NCBI GenBank assembly: GCA_016219005.1
Contig: JACRCN010000095.1
Span: 1 to 60,249 of the forward strand
Length of the DNA stretch: 60,249 bases
Direction of reading: 5' to 3'
Source: Deltaproteobacteria bacterium
GTDB lineage: Bacteria > Desulfobacterota > Desulfobacteria > Desulfobacterales > SpSt-501
Shown here: positions 53,601-60,249 of the stretch, piece after piece
Position numbering within the stretch: position 1 is the stretch's first letter
How the letters are laid out: every line of letters starts with the position of its first letter
Position numbers and translations under genes: made by a program
Notes under the pieces: generated by a model
Told to the model about the DNA's origin: nothing
Seen by the model: the letters and a program-made list of their open reading frames with translations, nothing else
The model's database searches: none

Positions 53601-55505
53601 ATGCCAATCATAACCGCCTGCTCCCAGGACTGTCCGGATACCTGCTCATTGGTGGTGGAAACGTCACCTTCGGGCCGGGTGCTTATCAAAGGCAACCCTG
53701 ACCATCCCTTCACGGCCGGATTCTGCTGCGCCAAGATCAAGTCCTGGCATCGCCGCTTGAACAGCCCAAGCCGGATTACCGCTCCCTTGATGCGCGACGG
53801 GACAGGGTGGCGCGCGATCGGCTGGGACGAGGCGCTCGAAATCTGCGCGGCCCGGATCCGGGCGTTGCGAGCTGAACCGTTGTCGATCCTGCACCTGGAC
53901 AGCAGCGGCAATATGGGGTTGATGGTCCAGGTTCCTCAACACTTTTTCAATTTGTTGGGGGCCAGCCGGGCCTCCGGAGGCCTTTGCGCAAGCGCCGGCC
54001 TGGCAGCGTGCCAAGCTGATTTTGGGAAGGTGGAACACAATGAGCCAGGCGATCTTCTGAATGCCCGAGTGGTCGTCAACTGGGGCAGGGACATTGCCCG
54101 TACCTCTGTTCACCTGGCCGCCTTGGTCAAAAAGGCCCGCAAGAAGAACACGCGGGTGCTGACCATATCACCCGGAGGCGACGGACACGAGGCTTGGACC
54201 GACGAGTTCATTCGCGTGCGCCCAGGCCAGGACCGTTTTCTGGCCGCGGCGGTGTGTCGAACGCTCATTGAGGGCGGACACACAATTGCTGGCATAGACG
54301 ACGTGGCCGCCAACTGGCTGGCTTTCCGAAAAGTCGTCATGGCCCAACCGGCAAGAGAAATGGCCAAGGCCTGTGGAGTCGGCCAGGCCGAGGTGGAACG
54401 CCTGGCTGAGGTTTACGGGTCCGGCGAGCCTGTAGCCACGCTTATCGGCTGGGGGCTGCAGCGTCACATCTACGGGGCGGAGAATGTCCGGTTCACCAAC
54501 GCGCTGGCCTTGCTTGCGGGCCACATCGGTCGTTCCGGAGGCGGGTCCTACTACATTGCTCCATCCACCCGGCATCTCGATCTGGGCTGGTTGTCAAAGC
54601 CCGTGCCGGATCAGTGCAATCGCTTCTTCAAACCCACCATCGGACGGGACATCCTTGCGGCCGACCCTGCGGTGAAGATGATCTGGGCCAACGGGACCAA
54701 CCCGGTCAACCAAGCGCCGGATTCGCACCAGGTGGCCCGGGCGTTTCGTTCGGTTCCCTTCAAGGTGGTGGTGGATGCTTTCATGACCGACACGGCCGAG
54801 TTGGCTGACTTGATTCTGCCTTGCACGCTCAACTTGGAGCAGGAAAACCTGAACCCGTCCTATTTCCACGACTTCATCAATTACGCCCGCCCGGCATTCA
54901 CGCCGCCGGCCTGCGCCCGTAGCGACCACTGGATTCTGACCCAGGTGGGGCGGCGGCTGAACCCACCCATCGATCTACCGCTGATGGAGGAGTTGATTGC
55001 CGCCAGCCTGCCGTCTGCTGCGGGAGTCGGGTTGGAAGAGTTGCGACGCACCGGTTATGTGCAAATCAAGCGGCCCGCCGTATCTTTCGAGGGCATGCAT
55101 TTCGCCCACCCGGACGGCCGCTATCGCTTCCCGGAGGAACTTCACATAGACCCGCCTGCGCCCGACGGGTACCCGCTGCGGCTGCTCAGCCTCATCCGGT
55201 CCGAGGCCATCCACTCGCAGATGCTACCCGAAGACCACATCCATCCGCCCAAGGTATACCTGGCCGCGGATAGCCCCTCCTGGTCCAACCTGAAAAGCTC
55301 GCAACCGGTGTTCATGGTATCGCCACTGGGGCGGCTTGAGGTTCAACTGGTGGAGCTGCCCGGGCTTTATGCGGATGTTGTGGTCTATCGCCGCGGCGAC
55401 TGGCTTAAGCTGGGAGGAGGAGCCAATCAGCTGATCGCCGATGTGGCTACGGACCACGGCTCGGGAGCTGCCTATTATGCCCAGCATGTCAGGCTCGAAA
55501 ATTAG
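53601..55505 (+). CDS. Molybdopterin-dependent oxidoreductase
   Basis: 634 aa from the ATG at 53601, with GAGGTG upstream. The N-terminal [4Fe-4S] site is CSQDCPDTC...FCCAK. The molybdopterin domains include RITAPLMRDG, GWDEALEIC, WGRDIARTS, GWGLQRHIYG and WANGTNPVNQAPD, and the C-terminal dinucleotide-binding domain follows from about 530. No Tat signal, so cytoplasmic. It belongs to the large DMSO-reductase family branch of short single-subunit enzymes; no iron-sulfur or membrane partner gene is adjacent. It is followed after 22 nt by a cyclase-family hydrolase, probably in one operon. Substrate unknown. Confidence 0.88.
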   Translation: MPIITACSQDCPDTCSLVVETSPSGRVLIKGNPDHPFTAGFCCAKIKSWHRRLNSPSRITAPLMRDGTGWRAIGWDEALEICAARIRALRAEPLSILHLDSSGNMGLMVQVPQHFFNLLGASRASGGLCASAGLAACQADFGKVEHNEPGDLLNARVVVNWGRDIARTSVHLAALVKKARKKNTRVLTISPGGDGHEAWTDEFIRVRPGQDRFLAAAVCRTLIEGGHTIAGIDDVAANWLAFRKVVMAQPAREMAKACGVGQAEVERLAEVYGSGEPVATLIGWGLQRHIYGAENVRFTNALALLAGHIGRSGGGSYYIAPSTRHLDLGWLSKPVPDQCNRFFKPTIGRDILAADPAVKMIWANGTNPVNQAPDSHQVARAFRSVPFKVVVDAFMTDTAELADLILPCTLNLEQENLNPSYFHDFINYARPAFTPPACARSDHWILTQVGRRLNPPIDLPLMEELIAASLPSAAGVGLEELRRTGYVQIKRPAVSFEGMHFAHPDGRYRFPEELHIDPPAPDGYPLRLLSLIRSEAIHSQMLPEDHIHPPKVYLAADSPSWSNLKSSQPVFMVSPLGRLEVQLVELPGLYADVVVYRRGDWLKLGGGANQLIADVATDHGSGAAYYAQHVRLEN

Positions 55506-55527
55506 ATTCGCCAGGAAGTGAGGCATC

Positions 55528-56415
55528 ATGGATCGTCGGGTGAAGTTTGATTTCGAGATCGAGTTTACGATCGGCGGCGGAATCCAAGGGCAGGATTTTC
55601 GCCTTGATATTGCCGGGGACGGGATCTCTGATGAAGAGCTTGCCGCTTACATCGTACAAGACATGCGACTTCTGATGGTCGGAGGAGTACGCATTCTTAA
55701 CAAGGAAATTCTAACTGAAAATCATAAACGCCATCCGATCAACGATGGCTCCAAACGGTCGTCTTTCATCGATGTGAGCCACACCATCGAGACTGGTCTG
55801 ATCACGTATAGAGGATTACCCGCTCCCATCATCTGCGACTATCTGAGCAGGGAAAAATCCAGAGATATCTACGAAACAGGCACCGAATTCCAGATCAGCA
55901 GATTCGAAATGGTCGCAAACACGGGCACGTATGTGGATTGCCCTTTTCACCGATACGGACACGGCAAGGATTTGTCCCAAGTTGCCTTAGAAGCATTCGC
56001 TGACCTTGAAGGCATTGTCATCCGAGCCGACTATCGCAAAACATTGGCCGTTGATGCGGCGTTTTTCAAGGAGAAGGAAATCCGAAACAGGGCCGTTTTG
56101 GTGCATACGGGCTGGGACTTTCACTGGAACACCGCCGCGTATTTTGAGAACCATCCTTATCTAACCGAAGATGCCGCCCTGTACCTGCAAAAATGCGGTG
56201 TCAAACTGGTTGGCATCGACTCGATGAACATCGACAGCACTCACGGCAGGTGCAGACCGGTTCATTCCATTCTGCTGGCATCCAATATTCTCATTGTTGA
56301 ACATTTATGCAATTTGGCTGAACTGCCCGACGAGGGTTTTCTGTTCAGCGCCGTGCCGCCCAAGTTCAAAGGAGCGGGGACGTTCCCTGTTAGAGCAATG
56401 GCGAAACTTAAATAA
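55528..56415 (+). CDS. Cyclase-family (kynurenine formamidase-like) protein with altered metal motif
   Basis: 295 aa, ATG at 55528 behind GAGG. Residues 1-65 are an extension not found in the family (FDFEIEFTIGGGIQGQDF). From FIDVSHTIETGLITYRG on it is a cyclase-family fold. The usual metal site HxGTHxDxPxH reads NTGTYVDCPFH here: the first two His are replaced by Asn and Tyr, while Asp and the last His remain. Variant members of this kind exist, so a different metal or reaction is possible. The C-terminal GIDSMNIDS and HSILLASNILIVEHLCNL are typical. The gene is more AT-rich than those before it, an early sign of the island. Confidence 0.8.
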   Translation: MDRRVKFDFEIEFTIGGGIQGQDFRLDIAGDGISDEELAAYIVQDMRLLMVGGVRILNKEILTENHKRHPINDGSKRSSFIDVSHTIETGLITYRGLPAPIICDYLSREKSRDIYETGTEFQISRFEMVANTGTYVDCPFHRYGHGKDLSQVALEAFADLEGIVIRADYRKTLAVDAAFFKEKEIRNRAVLVHTGWDFHWNTAAYFENHPYLTEDAALYLQKCGVKLVGIDSMNIDSTHGRCRPVHSILLASNILIVEHLCNLAELPDEGFLFSAVPPKFKGAGTFPVRAMAKLK

Positions 56416-56566
56416 TCGTGCTGCTATTCAATCTCGATCAGCACTTTAGCTTTTACTGAGTTCGCTATGAAACAATTCTCATGCGACACTCTTGCAGAGA
56501 AACAAAAACTATGCCCCTTTTACGAAATGGTTAAATGATGAGAGCGTCCTGGAATGCCCGGGCGGG
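56416..56566. other. Gap before the tRNA
   Basis: No gene or clear promoter seen. A G-rich stretch (56557-56576) leads directly into the tRNA. Confidence 0.4.
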
Positions 56567-56642
56567 GTGGCGGCGGTTGAGGCTGGAGAGCGCTACCCTG
56601 ACACGGTAGAAGTCGGCGGTTCAAATCCGCCCGTGCCTACCA
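56567..56642 (+). tRNA. tRNA-Val(GAC), mispaired acceptor stem (possible pseudogene)
   Basis: 76 nt including an encoded CCA. Anticodon arm CTACC-CTGACAC-GGTAG (56593-56609; anticodon GAC), 5-nt variable loop, and T-arm GGCGG-TTCAAAT-CCGCC (56615-56631) are perfect. The D-arm GTTG...GAGC pairs at three of four positions. The acceptor strands GTGGCGG (56567-56573) and CGTGCCT (56632-56638) pair at only about three of seven positions. An alternative 5' strand, GGGCGGG at 56560, pairs better but leaves 7 extra bases before the D-arm. Either way the 5' part is abnormal, as after damage or recombination at an integration site. Confidence 0.6.
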
Positions 56643-56650
56643 AATAAAAT

Positions 56651-56696
56651 CGGGCGGTTAGATCTTAATTGGTCTAACCGCCCGTTGTGTTTTTTG
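56651..56696 (+). terminator. Terminator after the tRNA
   Basis: CGGGCGGTTAGA (56651-56662) and its exact complement (56673-56684), then TTGTGTTTTTT. Confidence 0.9.
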
Positions 56697-57285
56697 GGTA
56701 TATTTTGTATCCCCACGAAGGCCAGAAACCGGTTATTCTCGGCAACTCCTGGCGCCTACCCTGAATGGATTAGCTGAGCGGGTCTGTGAATAGGTTACGA
56801 GGCCGCTCAATATCTGGCCTTTTCAGAATTCGCAATCTTCGACTATATGCTGTTAATTGCATCCGCTTGGCGCCAACCGCTTTTCATGGGATATATCCTG
56901 ACACACAATCTATCCAAGTACTTCCAGTCAATGCGCCGACGATTATCTGAATGATCCGCTGTATCCCCACGAATTGCAATTTTGAAAGATCCTTCGGCCC
57001 GATGAGCTAGGGCTTGCCCAAAAGCATCAGAAAATAGGTCTGAGCGGATGGGTCTCCGTTGTTGACAGCCTCAAAAGGTGGTGCTACGAGCGTAACCGTT
57101 TCAGGGGACTAAATGCCGTTCCGATATTTTGAGGCAGCGATGCAGGAGGAGCACAATCACACTCATGGGCAATCGCCGCCCTTCAAAAGCGGGTTCTTTT
57201 CCTTAAAATTTTTATTTTGCTCAACATTTTGAGGCCACGAATGCGCCTATCTTCACAAACCGTTACCTGTCGAGGAGACAATTAC
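56697..57285. other. AT-rich gene-free stretch at the island border with short direct repeats
   Basis: No gene found in about 590 bp. TGTATCCCCACGAA occurs at 56706-56719 and again at 56960-56973. ATTTTGAGGC occurs at 57126-57135 and 57226-57235, each followed by a related CGA..TGC tail, with an inverted copy of its core (GCCTCAAAA) at 57068-57076. These may be att-like or regulatory repeats; no integrase gene is visible. Confidence 0.45.
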
Positions 57286-57927
57286 ATGAAACCAAGGTTC
57301 ACAACTGTAGCTCTCATTTTGCTCATAGGAAGTCTAATAGGCGGATGTTATAAGTACAGGATCTCTGATGTCCAAGCTCAGTTTGAAGCAACCGGAAAAT
57401 ACTCTGTAGTGGTGGCCAGCTTGGATCAACGTCAATTTATTGTCGATAAAACAAGTCCTGATACTTATGTTGGAATGGTAAGAGGGTTTTTTGGAAATCC
57501 TTGGAATTTTACAACCATGAGCGGATTGCCATTTTCTGATGATGTTAGTCAAGCAATTTGCAATTCACTTAGCCGCAAAGGATTCACAGCAAAACTTGTT
57601 TCGGTTAAGTTCGATTTGACTGAAGAGAAGGTACGCGAGCGACTTCTCTCTAATAAAGAGGATCGCGCCCTCCTTGTTATCATTCGAAAATGGGAAAGCG
57701 ATACATACGCCAACATGAATGTGGGCTACGATTTAATTCTGAAAGTGATCGCTAAAGATGGAACCATATTAGCTACCGCCCAAGCCAGAGATGAAGTACA
57801 CGTACCCAGCAATATAATGGCAGCACCAGTTTATATGTCCGAAAAGGAGGTTCCAAATATTTTTAAAAAATCCATCGAATCGCTTTTAAATAATCCTGAC
57901 ATTGTAAAAGTTCTCGCCAGCAATTAG
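57286..57927 (+). CDS. Lipoprotein of unknown function
   Basis: 213 aa from the ATG at 57286 with GAGGAG upstream; a TTG further up is not needed. A lipoprotein signal (FTTVALILLIGSLIGGC) places the Cys near residue 22. The mature part alternates strands and helices (YSVVVASLDQRQFIVDK, SRKGFTAKLVSVKF, YDLILKVIAKDG), a layout seen in small envelope lipoproteins. Not recognised. Codon use is AT-rich compared with the core genes, in keeping with acquisition. The next gene, a STAND NTPase, has its own promoter, so a functional link is uncertain. Confidence 0.75.
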   Translation: MKPRFTTVALILLIGSLIGGCYKYRISDVQAQFEATGKYSVVVASLDQRQFIVDKTSPDTYVGMVRGFFGNPWNFTTMSGLPFSDDVSQAICNSLSRKGFTAKLVSVKFDLTEEKVRERLLSNKEDRALLVIIRKWESDTYANMNVGYDLILKVIAKDGTILATAQARDEVHVPSNIMAAPVYMSEKEVPNIFKKSIESLLNNPDIVKVLASN

Positions 57928-57967
57928 CAACTAATAAAGGAAGGTTGATCGACAGGCGAATCAATTC

Positions 57968-57996
57968 TTGACCTGATCTTAGAGCGAGGATACAAT
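57968..57996 (+). promoter_or_regulatory. Sigma70 promoter
   Basis: TTGACC (57968-57973), exactly 17 nt, TACAAT (57991-57996). Expected start near 58003. It is followed by a hairpin and a terminator before any gene. Confidence 0.65.
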
Positions 57997-58002
57997 AGCA
58001 AG

Positions 58003-58098
58003 AACAAATAGTTAGGCATAGACCCTTTAAACGAGGTGGCTATAAGCCAAGGAGCGGAACCCCATATCTCATTCAGGATGTGGGGTTTTGTGTTTTAT
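58003..58098 (+). ncRNA. Possible small RNA of about 95 nt
   Basis: Between the promoter at 57968 and a strong terminator there is no open frame with a ribosome binding site. The predicted transcript has a hairpin TGGCT-ATA-AGCCA (58037-58049) and ends in the 58058-58087 stem with a T-rich tail. It may be an sRNA, or a leader whose terminator attenuates transcription into the STAND gene 130 nt further on. Confidence 0.35.
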
Positions 58099-58100
58099 TT
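58058..58100 (+). terminator. Terminator between the island promoter and the STAND gene
   Basis: AACCCCATATC (58058-58068), 8-nt loop, GATGTGGGGTT (58077-58087): 11 bp with one G-U pair, then TTGTGTTTTATTTT. Confidence 0.75.
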
Positions 58101-58226
58101 TGCGAATAAGTGACCAGAAGGCGCCCTAAATTTCAACACCATTGACCTCCATGGGAAAAAGAAAGAAAAGGCCAAGGAATCCCAACTCGCCGAAGGATAA
58201 GTAACACTAATTCTCTCGAGGATATT

Positions 58227-60249
58227 ATGTTCACCATCACCATCACACCCTTTGTCGCGAAAACCGCAGCTCTGGCACCTACCTTCTCTCTCATCACATT
58301 CAAAACCGGTGGGCATGCGGATCAGGCGATCGAGCTTGACGTGCCGTGGCATCCACTACAGGCGAACCCTTCATTGTTTGCTTTGCTTAGCTGGCACACC
58401 CGCGCGTCCGAGTTCAAAGGCCGCGACGAGCAGATGGCGGCGCTGAAGCGGTGGGCGAATGACGCTCGAGCGGTGTCCATCCGGTTCGTGACCGGGGCAG
58501 GCGGCGTCGGCAAAAGCAGACTTGCAGCAGAGTTTGCATCTGAACTGCAGAAGGATGGATGGGCGGCGGGCTTTGTCGATTTAAAAGAACCGAAGAGTTA
58601 CGAGAGCCATTCGAAAAACATCTTGATAGTCATCGACTACCCCGAAGAGAACCAGGAAGACACAAGGGAGCTACTGCGGAAGCTCGCACCGCTGCGGCAT
58701 GAGGGACGCTTACGGGTCCTTTTCCTCACCCGTCAGGAAATGAGCACCTGGCAAAATGTCATCCGGGATAGCCGTGTTGAGACCCTTGTCGAAATGAAGC
58801 CGGTGCATTTGAGCGGGATAGATGCTGCGGCTGCACTTGAGATCTATCTCTCAGCATCCCAAACGGCTGGCGAAGTTTTCACAAGCGAGTGGCTTGGGGT
58901 TGACGAGGAAATGATTTCAGCCTGGCTCAAAGAAGCCCCCGAAAACGAGCTGCCGCTTTTCATTTTAGCAGCCGGGGTGCACAACGCAACGAAACCAGGC
59001 ATGGAAACGATAGAGTACAAGGGGCGCGATATTGTGGAATCTCTGGTTGAGCGTGAGCTGACGAGGTTTCGCAACATAGCACGCGACTGCAACGTTAAAG
59101 ATGGAATCCTCTTTGCCAGGCTGCTCTCGATAGCCACCATAGCCGGCGTCATCCCAGAAAATAAAATCAGCGAAGTGATGGAGAGATTAGAGCCATACAG
59201 TGAATTGCCGGCGCATTTCGACCCGCAATGCGAACTGCAAAAAGCGGGACTCTTAAATCAAGGTGAGATTCGGGCTTTGGCGCCCGACATAGTAGCTGCA
59301 GCATTTATTACCCGAGTTCTTCGTCTGAAGATGGATATTGCCCCTGAGCTTGCTTGGATCGGCTTAAACATGGATGTCCAGGGGGGCTTGCTCCGTCTTG
59401 GCAGGTTGAGTTATGACGCAGAAGTAGTGCTGGGTAATCACAGATTCCGGTTGAGCAATTGGCTTGCCGAAGGCATCGAGGGCCATATCGATAGAGCCCA
59501 GGTGTTTATTTCGTCCTTTAATGATGTTCCGCCAATAGGCTTGCTTAATGCTGCAATTGTTGCATGCATGACTATACTGCCAAAAGCTGAAAACGAAATT
59601 GAAAGGGCAGGTATATATAACAACCTCTGTCTATGTCTGTCTAATTCGGGCCAGCGGCGGGAGGCGCTGGAGGCCGCCAAACGGGCCGTGGAAATCTACG
59701 AGCGTTTAGCCGCAGCCAATCCCCAGGCCTTCGAATCCGACCTGGCCATGAGCCTAAACAACCTGGGGAGTCTTTATTCCGGGCTGGGCCAGCGGCGGGA
59801 GGCGCTGGAGGCCGCCAAACGGGCCGTGGAAATCTGCGAGCGTTTAGCCGCAGCCAATCCCCAGGCCTTCGAACGCCACCTGGCCGGTAGCCTAACCAAC
59901 CTGGGGAATCGTTATTCCGTGCTGGGTCAGGGGCAGGAGGCGCTGGAGGCCGCCAAACGGGCCGTTGAAATCTGCGAGCGTTTAGCCGCAGCCAATCCCC
60001 AGGCCTTCGAACCCGACCTGGCCATGAGCCTAAACAACATGGGGAATCGCTATTCCGTGCTGGGTCAGGGACAGGAGGCGTTGGAGGCCGCCAAACGGGC
60101 CGTTGAAATCAGAGAGCGTTTAGCCGCAGCCAATCCCCAGGCCTTCGAATCCGACCTGGCTTCGAGCCTAATCAACCTGGGGAGCCTTTATTTTGAACTG
60201 GGCCAGCAGCGGGAGGCGCTGGAGGCCGCCAAACGGGCCGTTGAAATCT
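58227..60249 (+). CDS. STAND-type NTPase with C-terminal TPR array (partial, runs off the window)
   Basis: At least 674 aa; ATG at 58227 with GAGG six bases upstream, and no stop before the window end. The first 65 residues have no recognisable effector. FKGRDEQMAALKRW precedes the P-loop GAGGVGKSRLA (about 91-101). Walker B is ILIVIDYPEEN and an arginine-type sensor lies in RVLFLTRQEM. A helical/winged-helix stretch spans about 190-470. From about 475 near-identical 46-residue TPR units follow (GQRREALEAAKRAVEI, then LAAANPQAFE), at least four and a half of them. This layout is that of STAND ATPases, the bacterial NLR relatives, many of which are antiphage sensors. The effector may lie beyond the TPRs or be encoded by a neighbour; neither is visible. 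Confidence 0.85.
   Translation, partial: MFTITITPFVAKTAALAPTFSLITFKTGGHADQAIELDVPWHPLQANPSLFALLSWHTRASEFKGRDEQMAALKRWANDARAVSIRFVTGAGGVGKSRLAAEFASELQKDGWAAGFVDLKEPKSYESHSKNILIVIDYPEENQEDTRELLRKLAPLRHEGRLRVLFLTRQEMSTWQNVIRDSRVETLVEMKPVHLSGIDAAAALEIYLSASQTAGEVFTSEWLGVDEEMISAWLKEAPENELPLFILAAGVHNATKPGMETIEYKGRDIVESLVERELTRFRNIARDCNVKDGILFARLLSIATIAGVIPENKISEVMERLEPYSELPAHFDPQCELQKAGLLNQGEIRALAPDIVAAAFITRVLRLKMDIAPELAWIGLNMDVQGGLLRLGRLSYDAEVVLGNHRFRLSNWLAEGIEGHIDRAQVFISSFNDVPPIGLLNAAIVACMTILPKAENEIERAGIYNNLCLCLSNSGQRREALEAAKRAVEIYERLAAANPQAFESDLAMSLNNLGSLYSGLGQRREALEAAKRAVEICERLAAANPQAFERHLAGSLTNLGNRYSVLGQGQEALEAAKRAVEICERLAAANPQAFEPDLAMSLNNMGNRYSVLGQGQEALEAAKRAVEIRERLAAANPQAFESDLASSLINLGSLYFELGQQREALEAAKRAVEI
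59649..60249 (+). repeat. 138-bp tandem repeats encoding the TPR array
   Basis: Unit starts at 59649, 59787, 59925, 60063 and 60201 (each GG(C/T)CAG). The copies are almost identical at the nucleotide level, for example the shared GAGGCCGCCAAACGGGCCGT in every unit; most differences fall in short segments around the second helix. The array continues past the window end. Confidence 0.95.

Noticed and set aside
58151-58204. 17-codon basic open frame (MGKRKKRPRNPNSPKDK) before the STAND gene
   Set aside because: No ribosome binding site and too short to judge; possibly chance in a purine-rich stretch.
59649-60249. Regular 138-bp repeats considered as a CRISPR-like array
   Set aside because: The period is too long, there are no unique spacers, and the repeats encode in-frame TPRs.

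Overview
The window is about 60 kb of high-GC chromosome from a sulfate-reducing Desulfobacterota (deltaproteobacterial) organism. The diagnostic locus is a complete dsrMKJOP operon (20.7-25.7 kb), the membrane complex that accompanies dissimilatory sulfite reductase. A siroheme/tetrapyrrole cluster (33.4-36.2 kb), the general gene order and a Desulfobacterota-style intergenic repeat at 36.24 kb agree with this. No plasmid or phage structural genes and no CRISPR array were seen.

Layout. 0-12.9 kb: phosphate and envelope-lipid genes (PEP-utilising enzyme, glycosyltransferase plus PAP2 phosphatase, PhoH, a truncated PHP-glycosyltransferase, an OlsF-like double acyltransferase, a glycolipid-synthase fragment, a GntR regulator, phoU). 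Tandem 11-bp-spaced CTAAC repeats stand before five transcription units here, four of them followed by a -10-like hexamer exactly 8 nt on. They look like PHO boxes and would make this stretch a phosphate-starvation lipid-remodelling regulon. 12.9-17.3 kb: topoisomerase IV (parE, parC). 17.5-20.6 kb: a PdxR-type MocR regulator divergent from pdxST. 20.7-26.3 kb: dsrP-O-J-K-M with an RsbRD_N gene in front, behind a clear sigma70 promoter. 26.5-32 kb: zinc-ribbon protein, trmL, a MinD/ParA ATPase and clpB. 31.5-37.3 kb: DHH phosphoesterase, MBL hydrolase, siroheme dehydrogenase, CcsA-like protein, hemA and fabD. 37.4-40.6 kb: dksA, PHP phosphatase, rnc (with a large leader hairpin) and a radical SAM protein. 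40.6-47.4 kb: PBP1A, hisI-hisG, an aminotransferase, engB and era.

From 47.4 kb the content becomes accessory: a lipoprotein, a DUF4143 ATPase remnant, an ErcA/ErcS-like alcohol dehydrogenase and sensor-kinase pair, a DMT exporter, a molybdopterin oxidoreductase with a cyclase-family hydrolase, and then a defective-looking tRNA-Val(GAC). Beyond the tRNA the sequence is AT-richer and carries a lipoprotein, a possible small RNA and the 5' two kilobases of a STAND-type NTPase whose C-terminal TPRs are nearly identical 138-bp tandem repeats. That gene is cut by the window end. It resembles bacterial NLR-like immune sensors and is the best candidate for a poorly described defence system.
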